Shown here piece by piece: positions 45,623-57,376 of a stretch of 64,000 bases of DNA (its first letter is position 1; each line of letters opens with the position of its first letter). A program made the position numbers and the translations under genes. Below the pieces are notes generated by a model, which worked only from the letters and a program-made list of their open reading frames with translations, searched no databases and was not told the origin of the DNA. The stretch is from Stenocarpella maydis (Eukaryota > Ascomycota > Sordariomycetes > Diaporthales > Diaporthaceae). The stretch lies in contig NQMI01000018.1 in assembly GCA_002270565.1 (NCBI GenBank), positions 372,001 through 436,000 of the forward strand, in the 5' to 3' direction.

Positions 45623-48096
45623 AACAGCAACTCGGACGCACGGACCATGAGCCACGCTCGACGCTCGACTCTCCACGCTCGACTCGCCGCCTCCGCCGCC
45701 GCCGCAACAAGTAGGCAGTCTGTCGTAGGAGAGCTCAAACTACCTTTTTAGTCCTGGGTACGGTCGGCACTCCGCCTTGCCTTTCAACATTTCTGACCTT
45801 TCCGTTTCCTCCCAAGCTTCGTCTTACTCTTGCACCCCCCATCCGGCCCACCAGAATCTCTCCTGCTCAAGGCCTGAGGCGTGTCGAGTCTTGTCTTGTT
45901 GTCGGCTACTTCATTGAGCGCACTACCGCACTACACCACACCACATACACGCTACTGTCCTTAAGCAGCTAGTCTAGCAGCCTCACCACCTTCCCGACAC
46001 TCTGTCCGTCCTGTTCTGGCCCTCACCCCCCGTGCAAACAGCGCGGGGCCAGCAGCACGACACGTCCAGAACGGCCCCAGCACAGCGCCCAGACTGGACA
46101 CTGGACACTGGAGACGGGGACGGGGGCTGAGGCTCGAGACTGGAGACTGGAGAATTTTTCCTTCCTCCTTTCTTCTGCTCGCCAGCAGGACGACCCACGG
46201 GACGAGCCACGGGACGAGGTGCATCTCGGGGATCTCGAGGACCACATCGACAGTACAACCTCGAGAGGCTTGGGGATCGTCGGCCAGCCACATCGTGATC
46301 TACGCCGACCAGACGGAGGTGCAGCAACGCAAAGCACACGTACTGGCTGCATTGTGCATCCCTACTCAGGTACACGCTTTGCCGTCAGGCCGCCTTGGCC
46401 TCGCGCGTCCTCTTCGTCCCATTTACACGCGCTACACAGTACCTGGGGACTCGTGGGTGGTCCAGACCAACCGACCGACCGTCCGGGGGGACCAGGGTTG
46501 GAACTCTATTACGGACTCAGAGGCCGTATTTTCATCACTGGAGTGACTTTGATCCATCCCATCCATCCACCCAAACCCATATACCCATACCCATTCACCC
46601 ACACACACAGCGCCAGGCACTCGGGAGCTGCTGCTACTGCTGGGGGCACTCACTCGCTCGCTCGCTCTCCCGCTCCCACGCCATCCACCAGCCAGGCTTC
46701 CTTCCGCCTCTACCTTGCAACTTTTTTTCCCCCCCTACACCCCTTGGGACACCCGCCTGCTACACCCGCCTGCTTTCCCAGGCACACCCCCTCATCTTAC
46801 CCTCACTCTCACCTCACAATCAAACACTTTCAAATCCTGGGACTGGTCGACTCTCTATCTGCTGGGTTACTACCTTGTTCCCATCAATCCGGCCTGGACC
46901 CTCGACCCTCGACCCTCAAGGCCTTGTAACCCCCAGTATAAAATCGCGGTTGCTGCCCACCTGGCCACGCTAACCCGTCCGATCATCCCTCCTTCAAAAT
47001 ACCAACCAACCTAACCCGGGTAGCTCTTTCGTTTGACGGCACACCCGACGCACTTTAGGGAGCTGCAAGTCAACTTAGGCTCGCTTTAGATCTCAGATAC
47101 CTCGTCACTCCCACGAGGACGGAGCCACACTGAATAATAAGCATTTTGCTGGTTGCGGAAGCCCTAGCTGGTCAGAATCAGATCATCCCAGCCAGATAAT
47201 CATTTTCGCCTGAACACATCAACTCGTTCGTGGCTGCTGGTGCTGTTGATCCTTCCTACCGCGGATCAACACAAGACACGACAAGACACGACGCCTGCCA
47301 GGACCGACTTGGACTGACGATCTCATCTCCTGGGCAATTCAACAAACCGCCCTGCCACTCATACCCCATAACTCCTCAGCTACACGCTATTTTAGTCGTC
47401 ATCTCTGCCAACTCCGGGGGAGGGCACTACCCCAGAGCACAGGGTACGCAAAGCCGGGAACAGTGCAAGGACACTTGACTTCCTCTCCAGTTCAATCAGT
47501 CATTTCAGTCAGTCAATCAAGACAGAGAGATACCCGTGAAAGCCAGTCATCGGCTTGAGCATCAGACCCGGACCCGGACCTGGACCTAGGCCCAGCCTTC
47601 CTTACTTGCACTGCACTAAAGTAGTGTCGAGCTCGCGCTATCTCTGGAGGCTCCACCACGCCTTCTTCCTCGCACTACGGACGGAGTACCGTGTACGTTC
47701 AGGGTGCTTGGTCCTTGGTCCCTCTGGTGCGAGATTTCGCGTCGATTAGACTGGGATCGAAGGAAGACATCATCCAACCTTAAAAGCTGCCCCCGGCCCT
47801 CTTGCGTTTAGCGCGCACACCTGCCCTCTCGCTAGAGATTACATATTACATACGCCACACCAGCCTGCTCACGGCCAGGTCGATTCTAATTCTGAACCTC
47901 AACATCCCATCGCAAACATTATTCAGTCGCCCCCGCCTCATACCCAACAGGGCGCAGAACAAGTCGACTCGACCCACGCACCGCGCCGCCACTTGACTTC
48001 AACCGACCTTCACAGCTTCACAGCAACCAGGAGTCGGTCCCCTGTCAACAACCTCAAACACTCTCTTCCAAGTCGACACTGCTTTGCATACCGCTT
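45623..48096. other. Long upstream region of the Con7-like gene
   Basis: Pyrimidine-rich from about 46540 onward (TCCATCCATCCACCC, CTCACTCGCTCGCTC), typical of very long leaders of developmental regulators in filamentous fungi. The open frames here are Pro/His/Ser-rich by-products of that composition. I see no conserved protein. Confidence 0.45.
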
Positions 48097-49639
48097 ATGG
48101 AACGAAGCGCCGCCGCCGATTATTCAGGTTTGCCTTCGCCATATCCTAGCAACTTTGGCGACTCGCGATCTGAAGCTTCATTATCAGATCCGTCGTCTGC
48201 TCAGCAGTACACGTCGCAGTCCGAGGTCCGCCCCAGCGGTTACTCCACCACGGTGACTCCCACGTCCGAGTACAGTGGTTACCCTGCTTCGGCGCGGTCG
48301 GGGTCTTTCCCAGAGCATCATCTCCAGCGTGCATACCACCCGTCAGGTGTCGGTGGCTCCAGTATGGCGCAAACACCCACAAGTCCGTCCATGCCTTTGC
48401 AAGATGGACGCAACCATCAAAATCCCCCGCCAGACCACCAGCAAATCAAATCTGACAATGATGTACCCATAGACCCTAGTATAGCAGCCCCGAGCCCTAC
48501 GCAGTACGCGTACCCACCACAGAGCCCGTACGCTCAGCACCCGCAAGACATGGCGCATGGGTACGGCCACCAGAATGTCTACGCGCAGCCGCGACCAGAC
48601 TGGACTGGGTACGGACAGCCCGGCGCGCCCATCACGCCAGGCCATCACGTCTTCCCTCAGACCCCCACCACGGCGTCTACGAGGCCTAACCAGGTGGGTC
48701 GCCTCGTGCTGTCTTAACTGTTTTTGACGGCTAGAAACTTGTCCATGCCACGCAGCCGACTGGCGGATGCACAAGTGTTCTAAATCTCAGGAACTAACGT
48801 TTTATTTTATAGGTGTACAGCTTCGTACCCATACCAGGGGCTCAGCAGCACAAGCGTCCGAGACGACGATATGAGGAGATCGAGCGCATGTACAAGTGCG
48901 GGTGGAATGGTTGCGAGAAGGCCTACGGCACTCTGAACCACCTCAATGCCCATGTCACCATGCAATCACATGGTCAGAAGCGAGTCCCCGAAGGTATGCT
49001 ACCAAGCGAATTTCCTCCAAACCCCGGTGTTGGCCCCTAGATGGTCCTTGTAGTTGCGTTGTGATGCGCAGTCGCCGGAATGTCAGCGACTTTGCCCACA
49101 AGCCGGCTTCAACTACGACCGTTGGCTTGGCATTTTTGACTGGTGGTCCTCGGCAAGGACTGGGCTGCCACCGTCCATCATTTCGATCTGAGCGTACGAG
49201 TACTAATAAAATTTTGTTTCTGGCACAGAGTTTAAGGAGATACGCAAGGAGTGGAAAGCTCGCAAGAAGGCCGAAGAAGCCGAGCGCAAGGCGCGCGAGG
49301 AAGAACAGGCCCGGACCGCGCAGGCTCAGGGGCAGAATGACCCCCAGGGAGGGCATGACGGCCAGCAGCCGGCAGTCACTCAATACGGAGGTGCTCGGTT
49401 GCCGCCCATAGGGTACCAACCCACGCAGTATCCGCAACCGCCCAACGTGTCAATGGCCAACGAATACGGTAGCAACTACATTGCCACTGGCGGCTACAAC
49501 CCGACATCGCCTTATCAGCAGTCTCACCAGCAGGTGTACGGCCAGCGTACGTATGCCCCGGGGGAGGCGTAGTTGTTTTGCCCCCTTGTGCGTGCTGACC
49601 TTGCTTTTAACAGCGAACGGTGGTCAGCCTAACCACTGA
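48097..49639 (+). CDS. C2H2 zinc finger transcription factor, Con7-like
   Basis: Four exons, 48097-48693, 48813-48993, 49229-49546 and 49614-49639, give 373 residues. The first 200 residues are Ser/Pro/Tyr/Gln-rich and disordered. Exon 2 encodes the conserved block YSFVPIPGAQQHKRPRRRY, then one C2H2 finger (CGWNGCEKAYGTLNHLNAH, closing with a His five residues on at QSH). Exon 3 begins with EFKEIRKEWKARKKAEEAER, a charged helix, and continues as a Gln/Pro/Tyr-rich tail. This finger-plus-helix block matches, from memory, Con7 of Magnaporthe and Fusarium, a regulator of conidium shape and infection-related morphogenesis genes. The last exon is only 26 nt (NGGQPNH). The ATG is the first in the frame and follows a long leader. 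Con7 identity is an inference from the motif. Confidence 0.85.
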
Positions 49640-52596
49640 TTCTGCTGGCCCCTTTCATGCATGATCAGCTGATCCAAAAGGCGGTAGCCCAAACGATGCG
49701 ATTGTGATCGAAGACCTAATGCGGCGACATCGACAGGCAATAGTGTCGCTTCAGTGTGGCAGTCACACGGTTCCCTCGACGGATAAGGCAGCCCCGAAAT
49801 GGCTGTTCGCCACCCACGGTCTTGGTGCTGGGGCTCGTCGGTGGTGATGGCAGAGAAAAGGCGGTCGCGGTCCGGGCCCAGGCGCATGTGCTTGTGGGGG
49901 GAAGGCATGACAGCATGCGGCATGCAGCATGCATCATGATTAATGTCGGTGGAGTTGTGTGGCCTTGTTTGGGCTCTTGGTCGGTTCCGTCATTTCGTTG
50001 CAGTAGAGTTATGAGAAGGGTGGTTATAGTTTTGCGGGGTTTTGCGAAAAAGAAAAACAGGGAAGGGAGAATACACGATTGAGAGGGGGCCAGGGAAGCA
50101 CACGTAACCGGTCGGCGAGCAGTTGGAGAAGACGATCTCAGGGCTTGAGGGATTTGGTGCTTACCCATCGGCGGAGCGCGCAAACCCGCACACCTCGATC
50201 CGATGGGTGGTGGATGAGGTGTGCAGAAGGGCCATGCGCGCAGGGGTCCCGACGACAGCAGAGAGGGGTGCGAGGCAACAGCAAGACAGACCGATACAGC
50301 AATGTAACATAACTCGAATTGAATTATGCTCAGGCGAAATTGGGCGCACATGTGAGGCGGCCGAAGCGCGTAGTAAGGTGCGTCAGGGGGGTTGCACGTG
50401 AACTGTACGGAGGAGGCGGTTGAGGAGGGGGCTGATTCCAGGAGGCAGACATGATCAGATGGACGAGCGAGGGGCCGCGCTGATGGAGTCTGGCGAGCTG
50501 TGCGGCGAGGGCATGGCTTCTCATTGATTCTTCTCATTGCTTCTGGCAAGAGAGTGATAATAGCGGGGTGGTGGTTTAGTGGCCCTGTCCAGGTTGACAT
50601 GCACGAGCCTCGAGTTTATCCGCTCTATGCGGTGGTCTCTCACAAACACACTCGCGCGCTCGCGCACACACACACACACACAGACGATGGAAGGAGAGGA
50701 TTACAGTACCGCGACGTAGGTATCACGGTGGTACAGTGGACCAGGTGGGGTACCCTCGTACAAGCATAGATAATTCCCGAGAGGTGGTGGTACAAAGTTT
50801 CTAGCGTCACTGGGGTCATCAACCACACACACCCTCCTCCCACCCACCAAAACCCAACCCCGGCCATGAGCATCTACTTACTGAGCATCACCAACCCCCC
50901 CCCCCGGTTTTCACACACGCTTGCGGCCTGGGGGCCGCATGGAAGCCAGGTAGTCTTAGATACATGGCAGCTTATTACCTATAGCACCTTGTACTTTTAA
51001 TGCTCTGGCCATGCCATGGGATGGGTCATGGTCAATGTCCTGTTTGTGGCCTTACCTTTGCTCGCCAAAAACTGCGCCTCCTCATCCCCGCGTTCGCCCC
51101 GTATAATTCTGTCAGACACATTGGGTATGTGTATGCTGGGGGGGTGGTTATGAGGAGGTAGAATATATATTGTCCCGAGGCAAGGGGAACCGGTGATGGC
51201 CTGTCTCATCTGGGACGGGGCTAAGGGATGGCGTGGGTTTTGAAGGGTGCAATTGATGGGAGAGGCATCAAACGGTTCATCCATGTTCCGGGCCTCTCAA
51301 CAATCTGCTTGGGTGTGTTCTGGCCCAAGAGCTGGTCTCGGCCCCCCCCCCCACACACTTGATCTTCCTTTCCTTTCCTTTTCTTTTCGTTTCGTAGGTT
51401 GGTCCTGCTCTGTCTTGTTTTGTGTGCTGCCTGATACTGATCCGAAGGCCCGTCATATTTCATGTTATATGCCAACATCCATGCTCCTTAATAGTTTGTT
51501 GTGCGCACCGTGTAGCACAGGGTTAGCAGGGACAAGGAAGAAGTGGTATTGGGTGGCGCCCCGGTGGTGGCAGATCAAGGGCCGACATGGCGCCACCTGC
51601 CATGTGGGTTTTCCCTGCCTGTCTCATGTCTTGGCCCGGTGTCATGCCATGGGCAGGTGGCTGTGCTTCTCGTCGTCGTCGATGTTGGGGCAAGATGGCA
51701 CAGAGCTGATGCTGTGTGACAAATCGGGGAGCGGCCTTCTCAGCCCTGAAGCCACCCTGGAGGTATACGTATGGCAAGCAAGGAACCGAAGTCAGACTCT
51801 GTCCACTGTTGAACAGCCCGAACTGGCCGTGTCTGTTGTGTTGTCAGAGTCCCAAGGTCATGCCCTGTCAGGTCATGTCATGCCCCTTCCACCCTCGTGC
51901 ATGCACAACATGCGATGACCGGGGTGGGCGAGGGGGCCGCTGAAGACGAGCTTACTATGTATGTCGACGGCAGGGGTTCTATCAGATGTCATGATGCTGG
52001 CCCGACGGCTGCATGTCTTCTGGGGCTCCTGGGGAGACACAAGGCTAAGGCACGTCATCTTTTAGTCGTCTTCTTTTTTGCTCTTCTCAGTGTGTGTGCG
52101 TGGTGGTGGCCACGGGCAGGACTCCCTGCTGCGTTGTACAAACGGCCCACCACCGATTATTCAGCCGCTCGCCCAATCGTCGAAGGGACTCTGGAGAGAA
52201 GCAGGTGGCATGTGTGTTAGTATGTGGGATTGCTGCAGCTTGCCGCGTCCGGGTCCTGTCCCCGGGTCAGCAAGGCTGGTGGTCTCTCTCTCTCGCGCGC
52301 GCGCGCGCGCTCGCTCGATCCCGGGCCATGTTGTCTTTTTTTAACCGGCCTGTCAGCAAGTGCAATCTCACGCCTGTTGCGTTCTTATCCTTTGCTCTCC
52401 TGCCCCGCCATCCGCAGCACAGCCACTCATGCCAGCTAACTTGATAAGAAACACGCAGCGCGTACGCCACTTTTATTGCAAGCTACACGCTCACGCTCGC
52501 ACGCAGCGTGCGTCTAAGTTCACATGGCGGGCTTTTAAGTTAGGGTGACGCGCTGTCGGGATCTCTTGGGGCATAGAGAAAATGAGGTCTAGAGGA
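49640..52596. other. Intergenic with simple repeats
   Basis: No gene. It contains overlapping GCATGC palindromes (about 49913-49938), a CA run (50665-50682), C11 runs (50895-50905, 51342-51352) and a CT then CG dinucleotide tract (52282-52314). Open frames such as 51247-51918 lack an ATG start and motifs. Confidence 0.45.
52282..52314. repeat. CT/CG dinucleotide tract
   Basis: TCTCTCTCTC passes into an alternating CG run of about 18 bases, then CTCGCTCG. Alternating CG can adopt Z-DNA. Confidence 0.85.
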
Positions 52597-52621
52597 NNNN
52601 NNNNNNNNNNNNNNNNNNNNN
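52597..52621. other. Assembly gap, 25 N
   Basis: A 25-base N run. The true gap length is unknown, and sequence near it may be of lower quality. Confidence 0.99.
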
Positions 52622-53302
52622 TGCAACCACTGTAGTTTCCTCACACGAGAGAACTTATAATCCACCTGGCCTTGTTTCAGAACCCAGGACTGACGTGTTT
52701 CGGGCTACAGTGCTCTCGAGCCCTGGCCTTCAGCGCCTTTGTGCCAGAGGTCCCAGCCACAGCAACAGCCGGGTGGCGGGCAATGGTTGAGCGGCTCGTC
52801 TACCGACAGGCCCTCCTTTCAGATGCAGACCTGAGGGTGAACGGCCGTGGCTCCCGGCCGGGCTCCGGGCGTCTGAACGGTGACCGGTCACCTTCCAACC
52901 GGTTTTGTTTCCGACAACTTCGACCCCTTCGCCCGCCCGCCTCTTGCGCTTTAACTCGCACCTCGAGAGATTCGAATCCACTGGTGCATCCCGCCACAGG
53001 ACTGTCACCTCTTCAGATGATCATGTGTATCTCGCTTGACTACAACAAAACAAAACGGCAGCGTGCCTGCCTCCTTGGAACCACAATCGCCTTCCCACCC
53101 TCTCTCGCTTACCTGCCGTAGCATCTCTCGTTTTGCAAAATAATAACAATTTTTTTTATTATTTTTATATTCTTTATCCAGCGAAACAAGAAGGCCTTGA
53201 GGGGACTCACGAGCCCATGTTGATTCAACGTGCTTCAGGCTGTTGTCCCGCTCCGAGTTAACCAGCACAGCCGCGACTGGCCTGGCCGTCGAGTCAAAAA
53301 GC
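52622..53302. other. Intergenic to the right of the gap
   Basis: No supported gene. An AT-rich pocket lies at 53140-53180 (AATAATAACAATTTTTTTTATTATTTTTATATT) in otherwise GC-rich DNA. Confidence 0.45.
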
Positions 53303-54636
53303 ATGGGCCCTCCGAATCAGGAAGATGTGCAGTCCGCCTCGACCGACGGCGACGGACCTTGCCCGATCCCCATCCCCGAGGCGGCAATCGAAAGGACCGA
53401 CTCGGGTCAATCCTCGAGCAAGACCTCCCTGCTCTCACACCAGTCAGTGCCCGTCACCGGCACCTTTCCCCTCGGTTCTCTCGGAGTCCACCAGGTCATG
53501 GACTCACCACGGCCGCGCCACCAAGAAGCCCCCCGGCCGCAGGCCGACCTGGACGGGATGCCCCCCCTGGAGGACGAGCCCACCCGAGGGGATGCAGCAG
53601 CGGCCCTCCAAGGGCGTTTGTCTCTGGCCCCGCCTCCAGATCACCGTGGGCTGCGACCAGGGCCCATCAAACGCCGCCTCCGCGTTCAAGGGCATCCCGC
53701 GGACATCCCCCGGGCCCACTCGTCTGGGTGTCGAGCCGACCGCCCTGTCTCCTTGCGGCTACCTGGTTCGTGCCAGCGCCCAGGGGCCAGGCCCGCGTGC
53801 GCGTCAAGCAGTGGGACAAGTACACGAGGTGCTCGCCCGAGGCCCGCGAGCCAGGTTCGAGCTCCGCGACCACCGGGACAACGTCCGCGGCCTGTACCCC
53901 AGCTCCTCTCTTCCGGCACGTCCGCGGGGCCGACGGCAGCCGGAGCTGGGCAGCAAAGCTGAACCTCCGGCATCAAGCGGAGGGCCTCTCGCCAGGTCCC
54001 AACGGGACGAAAGGACCGCCGCGAGGGCTGATGGCCCGTCAGGACCAGGGGCCCACAGGGCGAGGCCGCCTTCCGCAGATGTACGACGCACAACGAACAG
54101 GACGGACGACGACGACGCCAAGCTGACAGGGCGGTCGTCCGCCCGAGGGAGCTTCACTTTCTCTTTCCGGAAGGGCGACGTCGACCTCACCGAGGCGGAC
54201 AGGGCGGCTTGGCGCGCGGCGGCCGCCAGCGCCCGGGACCACCAGACGGCCGGGCCCACCCCGGCCTACACAGAACGTCGGACCGAGACCATCCAAGACA
54301 CGTCCGACACCCCCGGCACCGGCAATCGGAGGCCGACGTCGCCGGCGAGCTGCGCTGACCTTCCTGGCGGGCCTGCACCTGTCCAACCCCTGCGTCGACA
54401 GTGGTGGCCCTCGGCCAGTCGTGGCTGCGCGCCGACGCCCTCGCCGCCGCCGCCTCGCCCCGCGCCCTCGAACCCGGCAGATGGTCCACGAACAGAGCAC
54501 ATTGCGCCGACGACCCCCGCGCTCCGCCGCCGCCGGGGACCCGGGCACGAGCATCCTCGACATCGTCCCCGGGAACAAGCGGAGGCTGCGCCGCGCGCTG
54601 GCGCTGTACCGCCGCAGGCTGGATGAGTTGTTGTAG
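53303..54636 (+). pseudogene. Frame-disrupted GC-rich coding-like region, unknown protein
   Basis: Starting at ATG 53303, one frame is coding-like (SQSS-type stretch then HQSVPVTGTFPLGSLGVHQ) up to about 53590. Beyond that the G/C-rich third positions move to the next frame (CDQGPSNAASAFKGIPR, CGYLVRA). They shift again around 53790 (VRVKQWDKYTR) and once more near 53860 (FELRDHRDNVRGLYP, later RGSFTFSFRKGDVDLTEADR). The end looks protein-like in yet another frame (SILDIVPGNKRRLRRALALYRRRLDELL is the type of stop-adjacent helix seen, 54553-54636). A C7 run at 53561-53567 is one natural indel site. No convincing introns explain the switches. It is either a real gene with sequencing indels near the gap, or a decaying gene. 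No domain is recognised. Confidence 0.35.
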
Positions 54637-55998
54637 ACCTGCCAAGGGCCAGGCCAGCCTGACCCAGGGCGCGGTGGAAAGGTTGGGCGGAGCACGTGGT
54701 TGGAAGTATGGTGGGACGGGAGGCGGGTGGTGGTGGTGTGATGGTGTCGGGGAGAAGACGCGTCCTGGCGGGAAGGGCCAGGTCGGGATGGCGTGTGGCG
54801 ATGATGATGGTGGAGCTGCAAGCCGTTATTTGACTGGCCGACGGGCGAGAGGTTGGGCTGGTTTCGTTCAGCTGAGGCACCGCTTGTTAGCTACTAGCAT
54901 TTCAGGGACTGTGTCTTTTTATTTTACCTCTGGCCACCACCATATGGGAGGGAGGGTCTTGACACACCGTACAGCAGCAGCACGAGACTGTCATGAGCCT
55001 TATTTGAAACACAACAAACACATCAGCGACTTATTTAGCAAGGATGGCACACTCGTGGTCGGTTGGATAATACCAGGCACTAATCAAGGGTGATATTACC
55101 CAGCACTATATTCACAGAACGTGTTATGGGTAAACGAGTATTTCCAAAAAAAAAAAAAAAAAAAACACCATGTCAAGGAGCCATCTAGTTTCAAGTTGAT
55201 ATGAGTGCTGGTGGGTCGTGCCAACATTTTGCTGGTCTTGAATCTCAGTGCGATGATAAGTACTGGCTACCAAGTCTCAGAAACGTCTCGCCGCCAGGCT
55301 CATATCTACCTAGACATGTAGGCTACCTAGACTTGTAGGCACCTAGGTAGGTACGCAATGCCCGGTTTACTACTGAGGTCCGAGTCAATGCAAGCTGTGA
55401 GACTCAAGGGGTTATCAGAGCTTGTCATGCGCAGGCGAACTCTGGATCGATGATCAGACCTGTCATTGAGCATTGCCTTATCATCGCCTTGCGAGAGTGT
55501 TATATTGTTCACATAACGAAGCCCCAAAGGACAGTGGGTCATGTCTCTCATTGTTCCAGACCAGGGCCACCAACTTGAACCGGAACGGCTTGACCAGCAG
55601 CCCTGGGTCCTCACATGGCAATCGATAGCGTGGATCGGGTTTGCCAGGGCAATTCGCACGACGGTTGTAGTCTAAGCCACACGCTGGAATTGTTGATTGT
55701 TCATTCATTTGCCGTTTCCCTTTACTGCAGCCCGGTGGGAGCTTTTGCCATGCAAATGCAAACCTGGGAAATGATTTTCCCCTTTTGATTCCGTGTTGAT
55801 CCTCGAAAAAGACTCCTGATCCGCACGAAAACTGAAAAGACCAACGGCAATCCCTCCAAACCGGTTGGCACTGTCCTTGTCAACGCCGCGAGGATTTCCT
55901 GTTGCCGCCTCTCTATCATCGACCTCCCCAGACCAGCACCACCAGAGTAGCAGCAGCAGCAGCACTGATCCTCCACGCCATCCCGAGGTACCGACACC
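54637..55998. other. Intergenic
   Basis: No gene. It contains an A20 run at 55146-55165 and clustered CCTAG/CTAGG words at 55309-55352 (ACCTAGACATGTAGG, ACCTAGGTAGGTAC). Confidence 0.45.
55146..55165. repeat. A20 homopolymer
   Basis: Twenty consecutive A on +. Confidence 0.95.
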
Positions 55999-56830
55999 TT
56001 AACGGTAGGACTTCTGGTACCTGGCACGGGCACCTGGACCGCCGAACTTCTTGGGTTCGCAGCGGCGGTTGTCGGCGACGAGGAGGGTACGGTCGAACTG
56101 GGTCAGGGCCTGCTTGAGCAGGTTCTTGGTGTGCTCATCGACGAACTTCTGGTTGTAGGCGATCAGGGCCTTGGAGATTGCTTGTCGGATGGCGCTATTT
56201 TCGTGTCAGTATTCCTGGGGTCCAGCAGGAAAACCTGGCGCAGCAACCAAGTCCAGTGTTCGGGCCAGAGACCGGTGGAAACTGAACATCGTTGCAACCG
56301 CGGATCGAGGCAACATACTAGATCTGAGAAGTGTGACCACCACCGGAGACACGGACACGGATGTCGAGGCCGGCGAACTTGTCAAGGCCGACAACGAGCA
56401 GGGGTTCGTAGACCTTTGGAGATGCTGTCAGCCGTCCTGTTCTGCAATTGAATAGCATCGTGGCCTTCCTCTTCCTCCCCATGTGTGGCCTCCTTCATAC
56501 AAGCACTTCGCCCTCGCTATCCTCCCCCTCCACAACAATGGGGCCGGCGTCCAAGGGAACCTTCGTTTCGCTCTCAAGTTCGTACCTTGGTTCGGAGGAT
56601 GGCAGGCTCAACGAGCTGCAGAGGGCGGCCGTTGACCTTGATCAGACCCTTTCCGGTCTTGGCGTGGGCGACAGCCTAAGCATTCCCATCGAAAAGTCAG
56701 CACTTCTGTTTTCAACCCCTCGCCGTGTTGTCGCATTCGCTCTCGGTGGGCCGTGGCTGGGGGGCTGTAGGAGACGAACCGTCGCATTTCGCTTCTTGCC
56801 GAAGCACTGAACTGACTGGGTCGACGCCAT
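55999..56830 (-). CDS. rps16: 40S ribosomal protein uS9 (S16)
   Basis: Four exons on -: 56780-56830, 56586-56675, 56319-56413 and 55999-56194, giving 143 residues, exactly the size of yeast S16. The start is [17 protein letters not shown], then [68 protein letters not shown] and the invariant C-terminal tail [14 protein letters not shown]. That tail reaches the P-site tRNA in the ribosome. Intron donors are GTTCGT, GTACGA and GTATGT. The gene is divergent from VPS22 across 546 bp. Confidence 0.97.
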
Positions 56831-57376
56831 TGTTGTGGTTTTGGCTGGGGTTGTCAGTGGTTGAGAAAGGCGTCGTCGACAGAGCGTTCGTTTCGGGAGC
56901 GATGGTTGGAGTGGGCGGAAGATGATTTTTCGCTGCTGGGCCCTGGGCGATTGTGGGAAGCAGCGCAAAATGCGCCATTCTTGTTACGGATTAGCACCAG
57001 GACTGACACGTGACCTTATCTTATCGGGCGTTATCCCTGGAAGTGCAAGCAGCCGGCGGCGGCGGCGACGACGACGACAACAACAACGTCGAGCTTGAAA
57101 ATGAACGTGTCCAAAGCACAGAATTAAACCTTAGACCGTGCCTATTTCTTGGAATCAAAGCTGCTGTTCAGACAACATCTACCCACTATTTGAGCTAATA
57201 GGTTCCGCTTTTGCAATCCTCCTCCTCACAAACTGTGAGTCTTGAGAACCCAAGATAGAGCGATTAGACTGCATATAATCGACGCCAAGGCTCAGACTGT
57301 CTCGCTCAAGATATTCACTCACCTGCCTCAAACTATACAAACCCCTCCCCCCCCAAACTAGATCAGGGAAAGAAAC
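56831..57376. promoter_or_regulatory. Divergent promoter of uS9 and VPS22
   Basis: 546 bp between start codons. It includes CTTATCTTATCGGGCG at about 57015-57030 (tandem GATAA on -) and a CGG/CGA/CAA trinucleotide tract at 57056-57090. C-rich sequence precedes the VPS22 ATG. Confidence 0.5.

Noticed and set aside
46219..46973. Two overlapping plus-strand ORFs of about 190-236 codons
   Set aside because: Pro/His/Ser-rich output of a pyrimidine-rich leader; both overlapping frames are equally open.
30982..48096. RIP-mutated transposon block
   Set aside because: The region is not AT-rich and I found no reverse transcriptase, integrase or transposase fragments or long terminal repeats.
51247..51918. 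223-codon plus-strand ORF
   Set aside because: Opens with GTG rather than ATG, has no domain, and its Cys/Ser-rich sequence does not resemble a folded protein.
52960..53000. tRNA T-arm (GATTCGAATCC)
   Set aside because: The flanking bases do not form a T stem, and no D-arm, anticodon arm or acceptor stem could be built on either strand.
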